In this document: in pieces, positions 11,390 to 23,400 of the stretch
How positions within the stretch are numbered: position 1 is the first letter of the stretch
Layout: each line of letters starts with the position of its first letter
Assembly: GCF_038502225.1 (NCBI RefSeq)
Contig: NC_091390.1
Coordinates: forward strand, 9,336,244-9,400,243
Source: Cherax quadricarinatus
Taxonomy: Eukaryota; Arthropoda; Malacostraca; Decapoda; Parastacidae
Reading direction: 5' to 3'
Length of the DNA stretch: 64,000 nt
Program-made: the position numbers and the translations under genes
The notes under the pieces: model-generated
Told to the model about the DNA's origin: nothing
What the model saw: the letters and a program-made list of their open reading frames with translations, nothing else
The model's database searches: none

Positions 11390-11592
11390 TGTCTACTCAG
11401 ATATTGTCCTGATGTACACGGTGTACATGATCCTGAACGATTCCTTACTGACATGTCGCGATGCTATTCTGAGGTTTTCTTGGTGTCCATATGCTGCAGC
11501 AGTTATTTGTTGATGTGTGCCTCAGGAGATGTGCTCATTATTATACTCACCCCAAGATCTTTCTTTTTGAGTGAGGCTTGCAGAGGGTACTA
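11390..11592 (-). pseudogene. CR1-type RT fragment
   Basis: On the minus strand, 'SLKKKDLGVSI' near 11545-11580 and the following region align with the CR1 RT thumb of the 2401-6425 element. It covers the same part as 17440-17635, with independent decay and deletions. Confidence 0.65.
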
Positions 11593-12135
11593 GTGTTGTC
11601 CTGGAGGACAGTGAAGACAACGCTATTCAGTTCACAGAGTTACAAAATAGCGATACTGCTGGAGATGGATCAAAATGGGATGATGCCTCAGGGAATAGTG
11701 CTGACACACTTCCAGCAAAACCTTGTGGAAACACTGATGTCCATACAGGGGCAAAAGATAGGGAGGAAACAGGAAAAAAATGCACCAGGAGCAGACACAG
11801 CTACAATAAATCCTAACAAAAGGAATTACAATCTATGTAAATACTATGCGTTGGGTGTCTGCAGGCACGGTATATCTTATGAAACAGGTGGGACATGCAC
11901 CTTTAACCATTCCAAAAAATGTTGCACCCACATGGCAACAGGATAGTGCAACTTCCCCAGAAATGTTTCACTCATCAATCCATGAAAGAAAATGCTACAA
12001 TGCATACTGCCAGGCACATCACCTGAAGGGGACTAGAAGACACAGACCAGCCAGATTATGTGAAACAAAAGAGAGGAGCCACAACTTCTCCAGGGACAGA
12101 AGTTTTATAGGGCCAGAAGGAAAAAAAGACTAGCA
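11593..12135 (+). pseudogene. LINE ORF1 with CCCH zinc-finger-like motif
   Basis: The key stretch is CKYYALGVCRHGISYE, then GTCTFNHSKKC at about 11837-11925. This is a C-x(7)-C-x(n)-C-x(3)-H arrangement like CCCH fingers that bind RNA. A second Cys/His cluster, ERKCYNAYCQAHHLKG, lies at about 11985-12030. A one-base shift near 11935-11945 breaks the frame between the clusters. CCCH-type fingers are less common in LINE ORF1 than CCHC knuckles. The N-terminal part is acidic and Ser/Asp-rich. The role as an RNA-binding chaperone is inferred. Confidence 0.6.
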
Positions 12136-12259
12136 AGAAATGACAATAATCCTACACCATCTGAAAACACTTCTGGAGCAGAGGCATGGACATTGGCCTC
12201 TACCCCAGAACAACAGATATTAGAGCCAGCAAATAAACCCCCACTAAATTCCACCAATA

Positions 12260-12912
12260 TAACGACATTCGTCTTTGCAAACATATAGGGTTTAAAGCCG
12301 TCAAAAAAACAACAAAATTCCTTATATCAAGGGACTGCTCATGGAGTCAAATGCATTGTCTGCAGCATTCACAGTGACCCACGTAAAGGCTCTTTAAGAC
12401 AACAGAATATGGATCTCTGATTATAATCTATTCCGATGCGACAGACTAAACAGGCAACAAGGGGACGTTGGCCTGTACGTCACACAGTCGCTCGTTTGCT
12501 GAGAACTACTAAACACCTCAAATGATGTAGTTGAAATTTTGTTGAAAAAGATTGAACACCAGAACCTTGTCATTGTGGTAGTATACAAGCCTCCAGTTGC
12601 AACTTCTCAGCAGTTCCAGGAACAGCTAGTGAAAATTGACCACTGTCTGGAAAATCTCCCAACTCCTGCCCCAAACATCTTGCTACGAGGAGATTTCAAC
12701 TTGAGACATCTAAAATGAAGGAATATAGCAATGTTTCAGCAGAGATCACCCCAGGAAGCAACTCAGATGAAAATTCACACACACATGAACTATTAAATCT
12801 CTGCAATAAATTCACCTAAAACCAGCAAATATTAGAGCCTACAAGACTAGAAAATACATTGTACCTCATCTTCAGTAACAACGACGATCTGATACATAAT
12901 ATAACCGTATCA
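12260..12912 (+). pseudogene. LINE endonuclease remnant
   Basis: A mutated AP-like endonuclease is recognisable in shifting frames, including a 'VVVYKPPVATSQQFQ'-like segment near 12570-12610 and a degraded 'GDFNL' region near 12685-12705. The C-terminal 'EPTRLENTLYLIFSNND' at about 12835-12885 corresponds to the PTR...LDLIF segment of these domains. There are many stops. It continues after the CR1 insertion at about 13393-13470. Confidence 0.55.
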
Positions 12913-13392
12913 AAAACAATAAGAACATAAGAATGGAGGAACACTGCAGACGGCCTACTGGCCCATACAAGGCAAGTCCTTATCAAAACGACCTCTACCT
13001 AAAGCTACCCAAGAAATAACTCCCGTACCCAATGGCAAAAATCAAACCCAGCCCCTCCCACTAATATATATTTGTTGGGTCTATTGTTAAACCGCCATAA
13101 GTCTTAGCCTCGATCATCCTACTGGGAAGATCGTTCCACGCATCCACAACTCAGGTAGAAAACCAGTACTTACCTATGTCCTTTCTAAATCTAAATTTAT
13201 CCAACTTTAATCCAATATTTCTGGTTCTTACCTGGTTCGACACCCTCAGTACCTTATTAATATTTCCTTTGTTTAAGCCCGTCATTCGCTTATACACTTC
13301 AGCGATATCTCCCTTTACTCTACGTCTCTCCAGAGAGTGGAGATTTAAGGCCTTAAGTCTATCTGCACTTATATAATGTACATACATGTATG
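12913..13392 (-). mobile_element. CR1-type 3' end fragment with short repeat tail
   Basis: On the minus strand a 78-residue frame (13151-13387) reads LHSLERRRVKGDIAEVYKRM, then GLKLDKFRFRKDIGKYWFST, the C-terminus of a CR1-clade RT. A 3' UTR of about 230 bp ends at 12913-12930 in 'ATTCTTATGTTCTTATTG'. This short tandem tail resembles the octamer repeats that end vertebrate CR1. The fragment is 5'-truncated and interrupts the CCCH-type LINE. Confidence 0.8.
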
Positions 13393-13470
13393 CACAGGGC
13401 TCCTGACCAGCAAAATGTGTGCAGTCATGAAGGTCTCTTCACAAAATCCAACTTCAATAACAAAAACATA

Positions 13471-14930
13471 AGAGTAAGACACATGTGCAACATCTGGGTA
13501 TCTTTATTGTAGACGTTTCGCCATCCAGTGGCTTTATCAATACAAATTCCAGGACATAACTTGAAGACAGTAGAACTATGTACAGAAGATGAGGTAATCA
13601 GTCCCTCAACCTAGGAGTAGGTGCGAACAGCACCATAGTCGTGGAGATTCTGAAGCAGAAGAAAGAATCCTGGCGCTTATATAGTAACGTCAGGTGAAGC
13701 AGACGAGGGCAAATTCACTGGTGGGCGGGATTCCCCAGTGGAAGTAGGTCCTTCCCAAAGAGATGGGTTAGTTGTAGTGGTAGTTGTCGTAGTCGTGAGG
13801 GTTATGTACATGTCCTCAGAATTAAGATTCCATGATGTTGCAGTGTCTGACAAGTTGTGTACGGATGGTATATAATACCGACAAGATGAGAGTAAGACAC
13901 ATGTGCAACATCTGGGTATCTTTATTGTAGACGTTTCGCCATCCAGTGGCTTTATCAATACAAATTCCAGGACATAACTTGAAGACAGTAGAACTATGTA
14001 CAGAAGATGAGGTAATCAGTCCCTCAACCTAGGAGTAGGTGCGAACAGCACCATAGTCGTGGAGATTCTGAAGCAGAAGAAAGAATCCTGGCGCTTATAT
14101 AGTAACATCATGGAATCTTAATTCTGAGGACATGTACATAACCCTCACAACTACGACAAATACTACTACAACAACTAACCCATCTCTTTGGGAAGGACCT
14201 ACTTCCACTGGGGAATCCCGCCCACCAGTGAATTTGCCCTCGTCTGCTTCACCTGTCGTTACTATATAAGCGCCAGGATTCTTTCTTCTGCTTCAGAATC
14301 TCCACGACTATGGTGCTGTTCGCACCTACTCCTAGGTTGAGGGACTGATTACCTCATCTTCTGTACATAGTTCTACTGTCTTCAAGTTATGTCCTGGAAT
14401 TTGTATTGATAAAGCCACTGGATGGCGAAACGTCTACAATAAAGATACCCAGATGTTGCACATGTGTCTTACTCTCATCTTGTCGGTATTATATACCATT
14501 CGTACACAACTTGTCAGACACTGCAACATCATGGAATCTTAATTCTGAGGACATGTACATAACCCTCACAACTACGACAACTACTACTACAACAACTAAC
14601 CCATCTCTTTGGGAAGGACCTACTTCCACTGGGGAATCCCGCCCACCAGTGAATTTGCCCTCGTCTGCTTCACCTGACGTTACTATATAAGCGCCAGGAT
14701 TCTTTCTTCTGCTTCAGAATCTCCACGACTATGGTGCTGTTCGCACCTACTCCTAGGTTGAGGGACTGATTACCTCATCTTCTGTACATAGTTCTACTGT
14801 CTTCAAGTTATGTCCTGGAATTTGTATTGATAAAGCCACTGGATGGCGAAACGTCTACAATAAAGATACCCAGATGTTGCACATGTGTCTTACTCTCATC
14901 TTGTCGGTATTATATACCATTCGTACACAA
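13471..14930. mobile_element. Inverted array of Penelope-type terminal repeats (no ORF)
   Basis: A unit of about 418 bp starts with 'AGAGTAAGACACATGTGC' at 13471 and again at 13889 in one orientation. Near 14107 the orientation flips. The complementary unit then runs from 14108, with unit starts about 421 bp apart, and ends near 14930. The 12-bp 'AACAAAAACATA' flanks the whole block (13459-13470 and 14929-14940) as a target-site duplication. Each unit holds a hammerhead-like core (13511-13540, 13929-13958, 14406-14435, 14827-14856). No RT or endonuclease frame is present, so this is a non-autonomous insert. Assignment to PLE-type terminal repeats rests on similarity to ends near 47880 and 48420. 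Confidence 0.7.
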
Positions 14931-16960
14931 CAAAAACATACTATGGGATCTATTCAACTATGTCTTAAACGAAACAAGCTGGAAAGATATCCTAAACAAC
15001 ATGGATCCGAACATTTGCCTTGAAAAAATTAATTCTGTGGTTTTTGAGGTGTGCTCAAGACACGTTCCATTAAAAAAAAGAAAGAGAAGATATAAACTAG
15101 AAAGAGAGAGACGCTCCCTATGCAGACAAAGGCGAAGAGTCACAGAGCTACTGAGAGGAGCCAATATATCTGAAACACAAGGGGAGGCACTGATCAATGA
15201 AATTGCAAATATTGAACTTAAGCTGAAGGAATCTTACAGGAGACAAGAATCATCACAAGAAGAACTAAAAGCCATAAAGGAAATTGAAAAAAAAATACTT
15301 CTTCTCTTATGCTAAATCTATGGGAAAAAATCATCCAGTATTTGGCCCCTGCTTGGGCGGCATGGAACATACGCAGATGACAGCCAAGAAATGAGTGAGA
15401 TAGTGAAGTCCCAATATGACTCAGTTTTCAGCGAGCCACTGCCCAGACTAAGGGTCGACAATTTAAATGAATTCTTTATGAACAAAATCCAAAATTCGAT
15501 CATCTCAAAAATCTCAGATATTATCCTAACTCCAATAGACTTTGAAAAGGCAATTAGTGACATGCCCATGCACTCTGCCCCAGGCCCTATCGCCCCTATC
15601 GCGTGCCTTCAGCATTTTATGGAGAGGGAGTACAGACACAGAGGTCATCCCACAAACACTAAAAACAACAGACATAGCCCAACTCCACAAAGGTGTCAGT
15701 AAAGCAATTGCAAAGAACTACAGACCCATAGCACTAACATCCCATATCATAAAGATTGCCAACCATCTAAATACCCATCAACCCAGGGCAACACGGGTTT
15801 AGAGCAGGTTGCTCCTGCCTGTCCCAGCTACTGCACCACTATTACAAGGTGCTGGATGCTGTAGAGGATATACAAAATATACAGTATACACAGACTGCAA
15901 AAGCTTTCGACAAGTGTGACCAAGGTGTAATAGCACACAAAATACGTGATAAAGGAATAACAGGAAAAGTTGGTAGATGGATCCATAACTTCCTGACAAA
16001 CAGAAGACAAAGAGTAATAATAAACAGAGTAAAGTTCCACAAGGCACAGTGCTCGCTCCCATTCTATTCCTCATACTCATTTCTGACATCGACAAAGATG
16101 TAAGCCATAGCTCCATGTCTTCCTTTGCGGATGACACCCAGATTACCATAGCAGTGACCACCATCGAAGACAACGCAAGACTTCAAGCGGACATCAACCA
16201 AATTTTCAAATGGGATACTCAAACAATATAAAGTTCAATGAGGAGAAATTTCAACTACTCAGATATGGGAAACTTGAACAAATTATTTATGTATCAGGGT
16301 ATACAACAAATTTTAACCACACAACAGAACGAGAAAATAATGTGAAGGAGTAATAATGTCAGAAGATCTCGCCTTCAAAGGCCACAACATTGTATCTACC
16401 TCATCAGTTAGGAAAACGATAAGATGTATAATGAGAACCTTCAAAACTAGGGATGCCAAGCCCATGATGATTCTTTTCAAATCGCTTGTGCTCTCTAGGC
16501 TGGAATGCTGCATTACACTAACGGCCCCCTTCAAGGCTGGCGACATTGCAGACCTGCAGAGTGTGCAAAGAACTTTCTCGGCACACGTAAGTGTGATAAG
16601 GCACCTAAACTACTTGGAACTGTTGAAGGTCCTTGATCTGTATTCACTGGAATGCAGGCGAAAGAGATACATGATAATATACACTTGGAAGGTCATGGAG
16701 GGATTGGTATGAAACCTGCTCAAGAAAATCACTCCCTATGAAAGCAAAAGACTCGGCAGGAGATGCAACATTCCCCCGATGAAAAGCCGGGATGCCATGA
16801 GTACACTGAGAGACAACACAATAAGTGTCTGGGGCCCATGACTCTTCAACTGCCTCCTGGTATACATCAGGGAGATTACCAATAGACCCCTGGCTGTCTT
16901 TAAGAAGGCACTGGACAGGGACCTAAAGTCAGTACCTGACCAACCGGGCTGTGGTTCGTA
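14931..16960 (+). pseudogene. LINE reverse transcriptase, many lesions
   Basis: This continues ORF2 of the CCCH-type LINE. A basic linker (LKKRKRRYKLERERRSL near 15070-15120) is followed by RT blocks: NYRPIALTSHIIKI near 15717-15755, FDKCDQGVIAHKIRDKGITGK near 15908-15970, LAPILFLILISDID near 16051-16095 and SSFADDTQITIA near 16120-16155. The catalytic FADD is preserved, but at least five frame changes and several stops separate the blocks. The C-terminal part (16356-16960) is recognisable but broken. Confidence 0.75.
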
Positions 16961-17084
16961 CATCAGCTTGCGTGCGGCCAGCAGTAACAGCCTGGTTGAT
17001 CAGACCCTGATCTACCATTAGGCCTGGTCTCAGACCGAGCCGCGGGGGCGTTGACCCCCGAAACCCTCTCCATGTAAACACCAG
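16961..17084 (+). repeat. Conserved LINE 3' end
   Basis: This block contains 'AGCAGTAACAGCCTGGTTGA', 'GGCCTGGTCTCAGACCGAGC' and a GC-rich core, and ends with 'CACCAGGTAAAC'. It is a compact, GC-rich 3' terminal region that I recognise as a recurrent repeat of decapod genomes. This is recognition only. Short repeats of the form CCAGGTAAA appear at the end. Confidence 0.65.
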
Positions 17085-17640
17085 GTAAACTACCTCACTT
17101 TCCTGACTCTTCCACTTCCTGAAAACTCTACAATTAAAGAAGCATTTCCTAACATCCCTCTGACTCATCTGAGCCTTCAAACTTCTAGTTGTGATCCCTT
17201 GTTGTTGTGTCCATTCTCAGAAACATCCTATCCCTATCGACCCTTTAAATTCTTCTCAGTATTTCATATATCATTATCATGTCACCCCCTATCCTTCCAG
17301 TCCTCCAGTGTCGTCAGGTCGATTTACCTTAGCCTCTCCTCTTAGGACATGCCCCTGAGACCCTGGACTACTCTTGCTACAAACCTTTGGATTTTTTTTT
17401 TAGTTTCTTGACATGCTTGATCAGATGTGGGTTCCATACTAGTCCTGCATACTCCAATATGTGCCTGACGTACACGATGAACAGAGTCTTGAACGATTCC
17501 TTACTGAGGTGCCGAAATGCTAATCCTGCTTGCCAGGTGTCCATATGCTGCAGCAGTTATTTGGTTAATATACACCTCAGAAGATGTGCTCGGTGCTATA
17601 CTCACCCCGTGAACCTTTTCTTTGAGTGATGATTGCAGTG
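17085..17640 (-). pseudogene. CR1-type RT C-terminal fragment
   Basis: On the minus strand, MKAQMSQRDVRKCFF (17125-17180) and the preceding thumb region up to about 17635 follow the RT C-terminus of the 2401-6425 element, with 'VYVRHILEYAGLVWNPHL'-like sequence near 17415-17475. Small indels and stops break the frame. The 3' UTR is missing at the 17085 side, where it abuts the CCCH-type LINE end. Confidence 0.75.
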
Positions 17641-20407
17641 TGTGTGTACTCATCTAATTGTGGTTACTTGGTGTTACGAACATAGCTGGTAGACCACTTT
17701 GTTATATTTGTGGTTACTTGGTGTTACGAACATAGCTGGTAGATCACTTTGTTATAATTGTTGTTACATGGTGTTACGAACATAGCTGGTAGACCACTTT
17801 GTTATAATTGTGGTTGCATGGTGTTACGAACATAGCTGGTAGACCACTTTGTTATAATTGTGGTTACATGGTGTTACGAACATAGCTGGTAGACCACTTT
17901 GTTATAATTGTTGTTACATGGTGTTACGAACATAGCTGGTAGACCACTTTGTTATAATTGTGGTTACATGGTTTTACGAACATAGCTGGTAGACCACTTT
18001 GTTATAATTGTGGTTACTTGGTGTTACGAACGTAGCTGGTAGACCACTTTCTTATAACTGTGGTTACATGGTGTTACGAACATAGCTGGTAGACCACTTT
18101 GTTATAATTGTGGTTACATGGTGTTACGAACACAGCTGGTAGACCACTTTGTTATAATTGTGGTTACATGGTGTTATGAACATAGCTGGTAGACCACTTT
18201 GTTATAATTGTGGTTACATGGTGTTACGAACATAGCTGGTAGAACACTTTGTTATAATTGTGGTTACTTGGTGTTACGAACATAGCTGGTAGACCACTTT
18301 GTTATAATTGTGGTTACATGGTGTTACGAATATAGCTGGTAGACCACTTTGTTATAATTGTGGTTACTTGGTGTTACGAACATAGCTGGTAGACCACTTT
18401 GTTATAATTGTGGTTACATGGTGTTACGAACATAGCTGGTAGACCACTTTGTTATAATTGTGGTTACTTGGTGTTACGAACATAGCTGGTAGACCACTTT
18501 GTTATAATTGTGGTTACTTGGTGTTACGAACATAGCTGGTAGACCACTTTGTTATAATTGTGGTTACTTGGTGTTACGAACATAGCTGGTAGACCACTTT
18601 GTTATAATTGTGGTTACATGGTGTTACGAATATAGCTGGTAGACCACTTTGTTATAATTGTGGTTACTTGGTGTTACGAACATAGCTGGGAGACCACTTT
18701 GTTATAATTGTGGTTACATGGTGTTACGAACATAGCTGGTAGACCACTTTGTTATAATTGTGGTTACTTGGTGTTACGAACATAGCTGGTAGACCACTTT
18801 GTTATAATTGTGGTTACTTGGTGTTACGAACATAGCTGGTAGACCACTTTGTTATAATTGTGGTTACTTGGTGTTACGAACATAGCTGGTAGACCACTTT
18901 GTTAAAATTGTGGTTACATGGTGTTACGAACATAGCTGGTAGACCACTTTGTTATAATTCTGGTTACATGGTGTTACGAACATAGCTAGTAGACCACTTT
19001 GATATAATTGTGGTTACATGGTGTTACGAACATAGCTGGTAGAACACTTTGTTACAATTGTGGTTACATGGTGTTACGAACATAGCTGGTAGACCACTTT
19101 GTTATAATTTTGGTTCATGGTGTTACAAACATAGCTGGTAGACCACTTTGTTATAATTGTGGTTACGTGGTGTTACGAACATAGCTGGTAGACCACTTTG
19201 TTATAATTGTGGTTACTTGGTGTTACGGACATAGCTGGTAGACCACTTTGTTATAATTGTGGTTACATGGTGTTACGAACATAGCTGGTAGAACACTTTG
19301 TTATAATTGTGGTTACATGGTGTTACGAACATAGCTGGTAGACCACTTTGTTAGAATTGTGGTTACATGGTGTTACGAACATAGCTGGTAGAACACTTTG
19401 TTATAATTGTGGTTACATGGTGTTACGAACATAGCTGGTAGACAACTTTGTTATAATTGTGGTTACATGGTGTTACGAACATAGCTGGTAGACCACTTTG
19501 TTATAATTGTGGTTACATGGTGTTACGAACATAGCTGGTAGAACACTTTGTTATAATTGTGGTTACTTGGTGTTACGAACATAGCTGGTAGACCACTTTG
19601 TTATAATTGTGGTTACTTGGTGTTACGAACATAGCTGGTAGACCACTTTGTTATAATTGTGGTTACTTGGTGTTACGAACATAGCTGGTAGACCACTTTG
19701 TTATAATTGTGGTTACTTGGTGTTACGAACATAGCTGGTAGACCACTTTGTTATAATTGTGGTTACATGGTGTTACGAACATAGCTGGTAGACCACTTTG
19801 TTATAATTGTGGTTACTTGGTGTTACGAACATAGCTGGTAGACCACTTTGTTATAATTGTGGTTACTTGGTGTTACGAACATAGCTGGTAGACCACTTTG
19901 TTATAATTGTGGTTACTTGGTGTTACGAACATAGCTGGTAGACCACTTTGTTATAATTGTGGTTACATGGTGTTACGAACATAGCTGGTAGACCACTTTG
20001 TTATAATTGTGGTTACATGGTGTTACGAACATAGCTGGTAGACCACTTTGTTATAATTGTGGTTACTTGGTGTTACGAACATAGCTGGTAGACAACTTTG
20101 TTATAATTGTGGTTACTTGGTGTTACGAACATAGCTGGTAGACCACTTTGTTATAATTGTGGTTACATGGTGTTACGAACATAGCTGGTAGACCACTTTG
20201 TTATAATTGTGGTTACTTGGTGTTACGAACATAGCTGGTAGACCACTTTGTTATAATTGTGGTTACTTGGTGTTACGAACATAGCTGGTAGACCACTTTG
20301 TTATAATTGTGGTTACTTGGAGTTACGAACATAGCTGGTAGACCACTTTGTTATAATTGTGGTTACATGGTGTTACGAACATAGCTAGTAGACCACTTTG
20401 TTATAAT
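17641..20407. repeat. 50-bp tandem satellite array, about 55 copies
   Basis: The monomer contains 'GGTGTTACGAACATAGCTGG' followed by 'TAGACCACTTTGTTATAATT' and repeats every 50 bp. Variation is low: a C/T/A choice before 'TGG', a few substitutions, and one 1-bp deletion near 19116. The left edge contains 'GTACTCATCTAATTGTGGTT', the reverse complement of a CR1-type 3' end. This suggests the monomer grew out of such a terminus. No long frame exists because 50 is not a multiple of 3. Confidence 0.95.
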
Positions 20408-20450
20408 GCTTCTAGTAACAAATTCGTGAAAATGACAGGATTGTCTTGTC
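20408..20450. other. Junction between two arrays, carrying a 13-bp repeat
   Basis: A 43-bp unique segment lies between the 50-bp and 30-bp arrays. 'AGGATTGTCTTGT' at 20437-20449 recurs at 28211-28223, just past the other end of the 30-bp array. Confidence 0.7.
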
Positions 20451-23400
20451 TAAAGGTCTTTATACATAAGGTTCACTCACTAAGGGTCTTCATACATAAG
20501 GTTCACTCACTAAGGGTCTTCATACATAAGGTTCACTCACTAAGGGTCTTCATACATAAGGTTCACTCACTAAGGGTCTTCATACATAAAGTTCACTCAC
20601 TAAGGGTCTTCATACATAAGGTTCACTCACTAAGGGTCTTCATACATAAGGTTCACTCACTAAGGGTCTTCATACATAAGGTTCACTCACTAAGGGTCTT
20701 CATACATAAGGTTCACTCACTAAGGGTCTTCATACATAAGGTTCACTCACTAAGGGTCTTCATACATAAGGTTCGCTCACTAAGGGTCTTCATACATAAG
20801 GTTCACTCACTAAGGGTCTTCATACATAAGGTTCACTCACTAAGGGTCTTCATACATAAGGTTCACTCACTAAGGGTTTTCATACACAAGGTTCACTCAC
20901 TAAGGGTCTTCATACATAAGGTTCACTCACTAAGGGTTTTCATACACAAGGTTCACTCACTAAGGGTCTTCATACATAAGGTTCACTCACTAAGGGTCTT
21001 CATACATAAGGTTCACTCACTAAGGGTCTTCATACATAAGGTTCACTTACTAAGGGTCTTCATACATAAGGTTCACTCACTAAGGGTCTTCATACATAAG
21101 GTTCACTCACTAAGGGTCTTCATATATAAGGTTCACTCACTAAGGGTCATCATACATAAGGTTCACTCACTAAGGTTCATCGTACATAAGGTTCACTCAC
21201 TAAGGGTCATCGTACATAAGGTTCACTCACTAAGGTTCATCGTACATAAGGTTCACTCACTAAGGTTCATCGTACATAAGGTTCACTCACTAAGGGTCAT
21301 CGTACATAAGGTTCACTCACTAAGGGTCATCGTACATAAGGTTCACTCACTAAGGGTCATTATACATAAGGTTCACTCACTAAGGGTCATTATACATAAG
21401 GTTCACTCACTAAGGGTCATTATACATAAGGTTCACTCACTAAGGGTCATCGTACATAAGGTTCACTCACTAAGGTTCATCGTACATAAGGTTCACTCAC
21501 TAAGGGTCATTATACATAAGGTTCACTCACTAAGGGTCATCGTACATAAGGTTCACTCACTAAGGTTCATCGTACATAAGGTTCACTCACTAAGGGTCAT
21601 CGTACATAAGGTTCACTCACTAAGGGTCTTCATACATAAAGTTCACTCAATAAGGATCATTATACATAAGGTTCACTCACTAAGGGTCATTATACATAAG
21701 GTTCACTCACTAAGGGTCATTATACATAAGGTTCACTCACTAAGGGTCATTATACATAAGGTTCACTCACTAAGGATCATTATGCATAAGGTTCACTCAC
21801 TAAGGGTCTTCATACATAAGGTTCACTCACTAAGGGTCATTATACATAAGGTTCACTCACTAAGGGTCTTCATACATAAGGTTCACTCACTAAGGGTCTT
21901 CATACATAAGGTTCACTCACTAAGGGTCTTCATACATAAGGTTCATTCACTAAGCGTCTTCATACATAAGGTTCACTCACTAAGGGTCTTCATACATAAG
22001 GTTCACTCACTAAGGGTCATCATACATAAGGTTCACTCACTAAGGTTCATCGTACATAAGGTTCACTCACTAAGGGTCATCGTACATAAGGTTCACTCAC
22101 TAAGGGTCATCGTACATAAGGTTCACTCACTAAGGGTCATTATACATAAGGTTCACTCACTAAGGGTCTTCATACATAAGGTTCACTCACTAAGGGTCAT
22201 TATACATAAAGTTCACTTACTAAGGGTCATTATGCATAAGATTCACTCACTAAGGGTCATTATGCATAAGGTTCACTCACTAAGGGTCATTATACATAAG
22301 GTTCACTCACTAAGGGTCATTATGCATAAGATTCACTCACTAAGGGTCATTATGCATAAGGTTCACTCACTAAGGGTCATTATACATAAGGTTCACTCAC
22401 TAAGGGTCATTATACATAAGGTTCACTCACTAAGGGTCATTATACATAAGGTTCACTCACTAAGGGTCATTATACATAAGGTTCACTCACTAAGGGTCAT
22501 TATACATATGGTTCACTCACTAAGGGTCTTCATACATAAGGTTCACTCACTAAGGGTCTTCATACATAAGGTTCACTCACTAAGAGTCATTATACATAAG
22601 GTTCACTCACTAAGGGTCATTATACATAAGGTTCACTCACTAAGGGTCTTCATACATAAGGTTCACTCACTAAGGGTCTTCATACATAAGGTTCACTCAC
22701 TAAGGGTCTTCATACATAAGGTTCACTCACTAAGGGTCTTCATACATAAGGTTCACTCACTAAGGGTCTTCATACATAAGGTTCACTCACTAAGGGTCTT
22801 CATACATAAGGTTCACTCACTAAGGGTCTTCATACATAAGGTTCGCTCACTAAGGGTCTTCATACATAAGGTTCACTCACTAAGGGTCTTCATACATAAG
22901 GTTCACTCACTAAGGGTCTTCATACATAAGGTTCACTCATTAAGGGTTTTCATACATAAGGTTCACTCACTAAGGGTCTTCATACATAAGGTTCACTCAC
23001 TAAGGGTCTTCATACATAAGGTTCACTCACTAAGGGTTTTCATACACAAGGTTCACTCACTAAGGGTCTTCATACATAAGGTTCACTCACTAAGGGTTTT
23101 CATACACAAGGTTCACTCACTAAGGGTCTTCATACATAAGGTTCACTCACTAAGGGTCTTCATACATAAGGTTCACTCACTAAGGGTCTTCATACATAAG
23201 GTTCACTTACTAAGGGTCTTCATACATAAGGTTCACTCACTAAGGGTCTTCATACATAAGGTTCACTCACTAAGGGTCTTCATATATAAGGTTCACTCAC
23301 TAAGGGTCATCATACATAAGGTTCACTCACTAAGGTTCATCGTACATAAGGTTCACTCACTAAGGGACATCGTACATAAGGTTCACTCACTAAGGTTCAT

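Larger units (their letters stand above)
11593..17078 (+). mobile_element. Old LINE with CCCH-type ORF1, split by two insertions
   Basis: Pieces in order are ORF1 with zinc-binding motifs (11593-12135), endonuclease (about 12260-12910 and 13393-13470), RT (14931-16960) and a characteristic 3' end (16965-17078) with 'TTGATCAGACCCTGATC' and 'GGCGTTGACCCCCGAAACC'. The body is interrupted by a CR1 3' end (12913-13392) and by a PLE-terminal array (13471-14930). Removing the second insertion and one 12-bp duplicate restores a continuous reading across the join, which shows the pieces belong together. A fragment of the same RT family lies at 46201-46562 (minus). The exact 5' end is uncertain. Confidence 0.7.
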
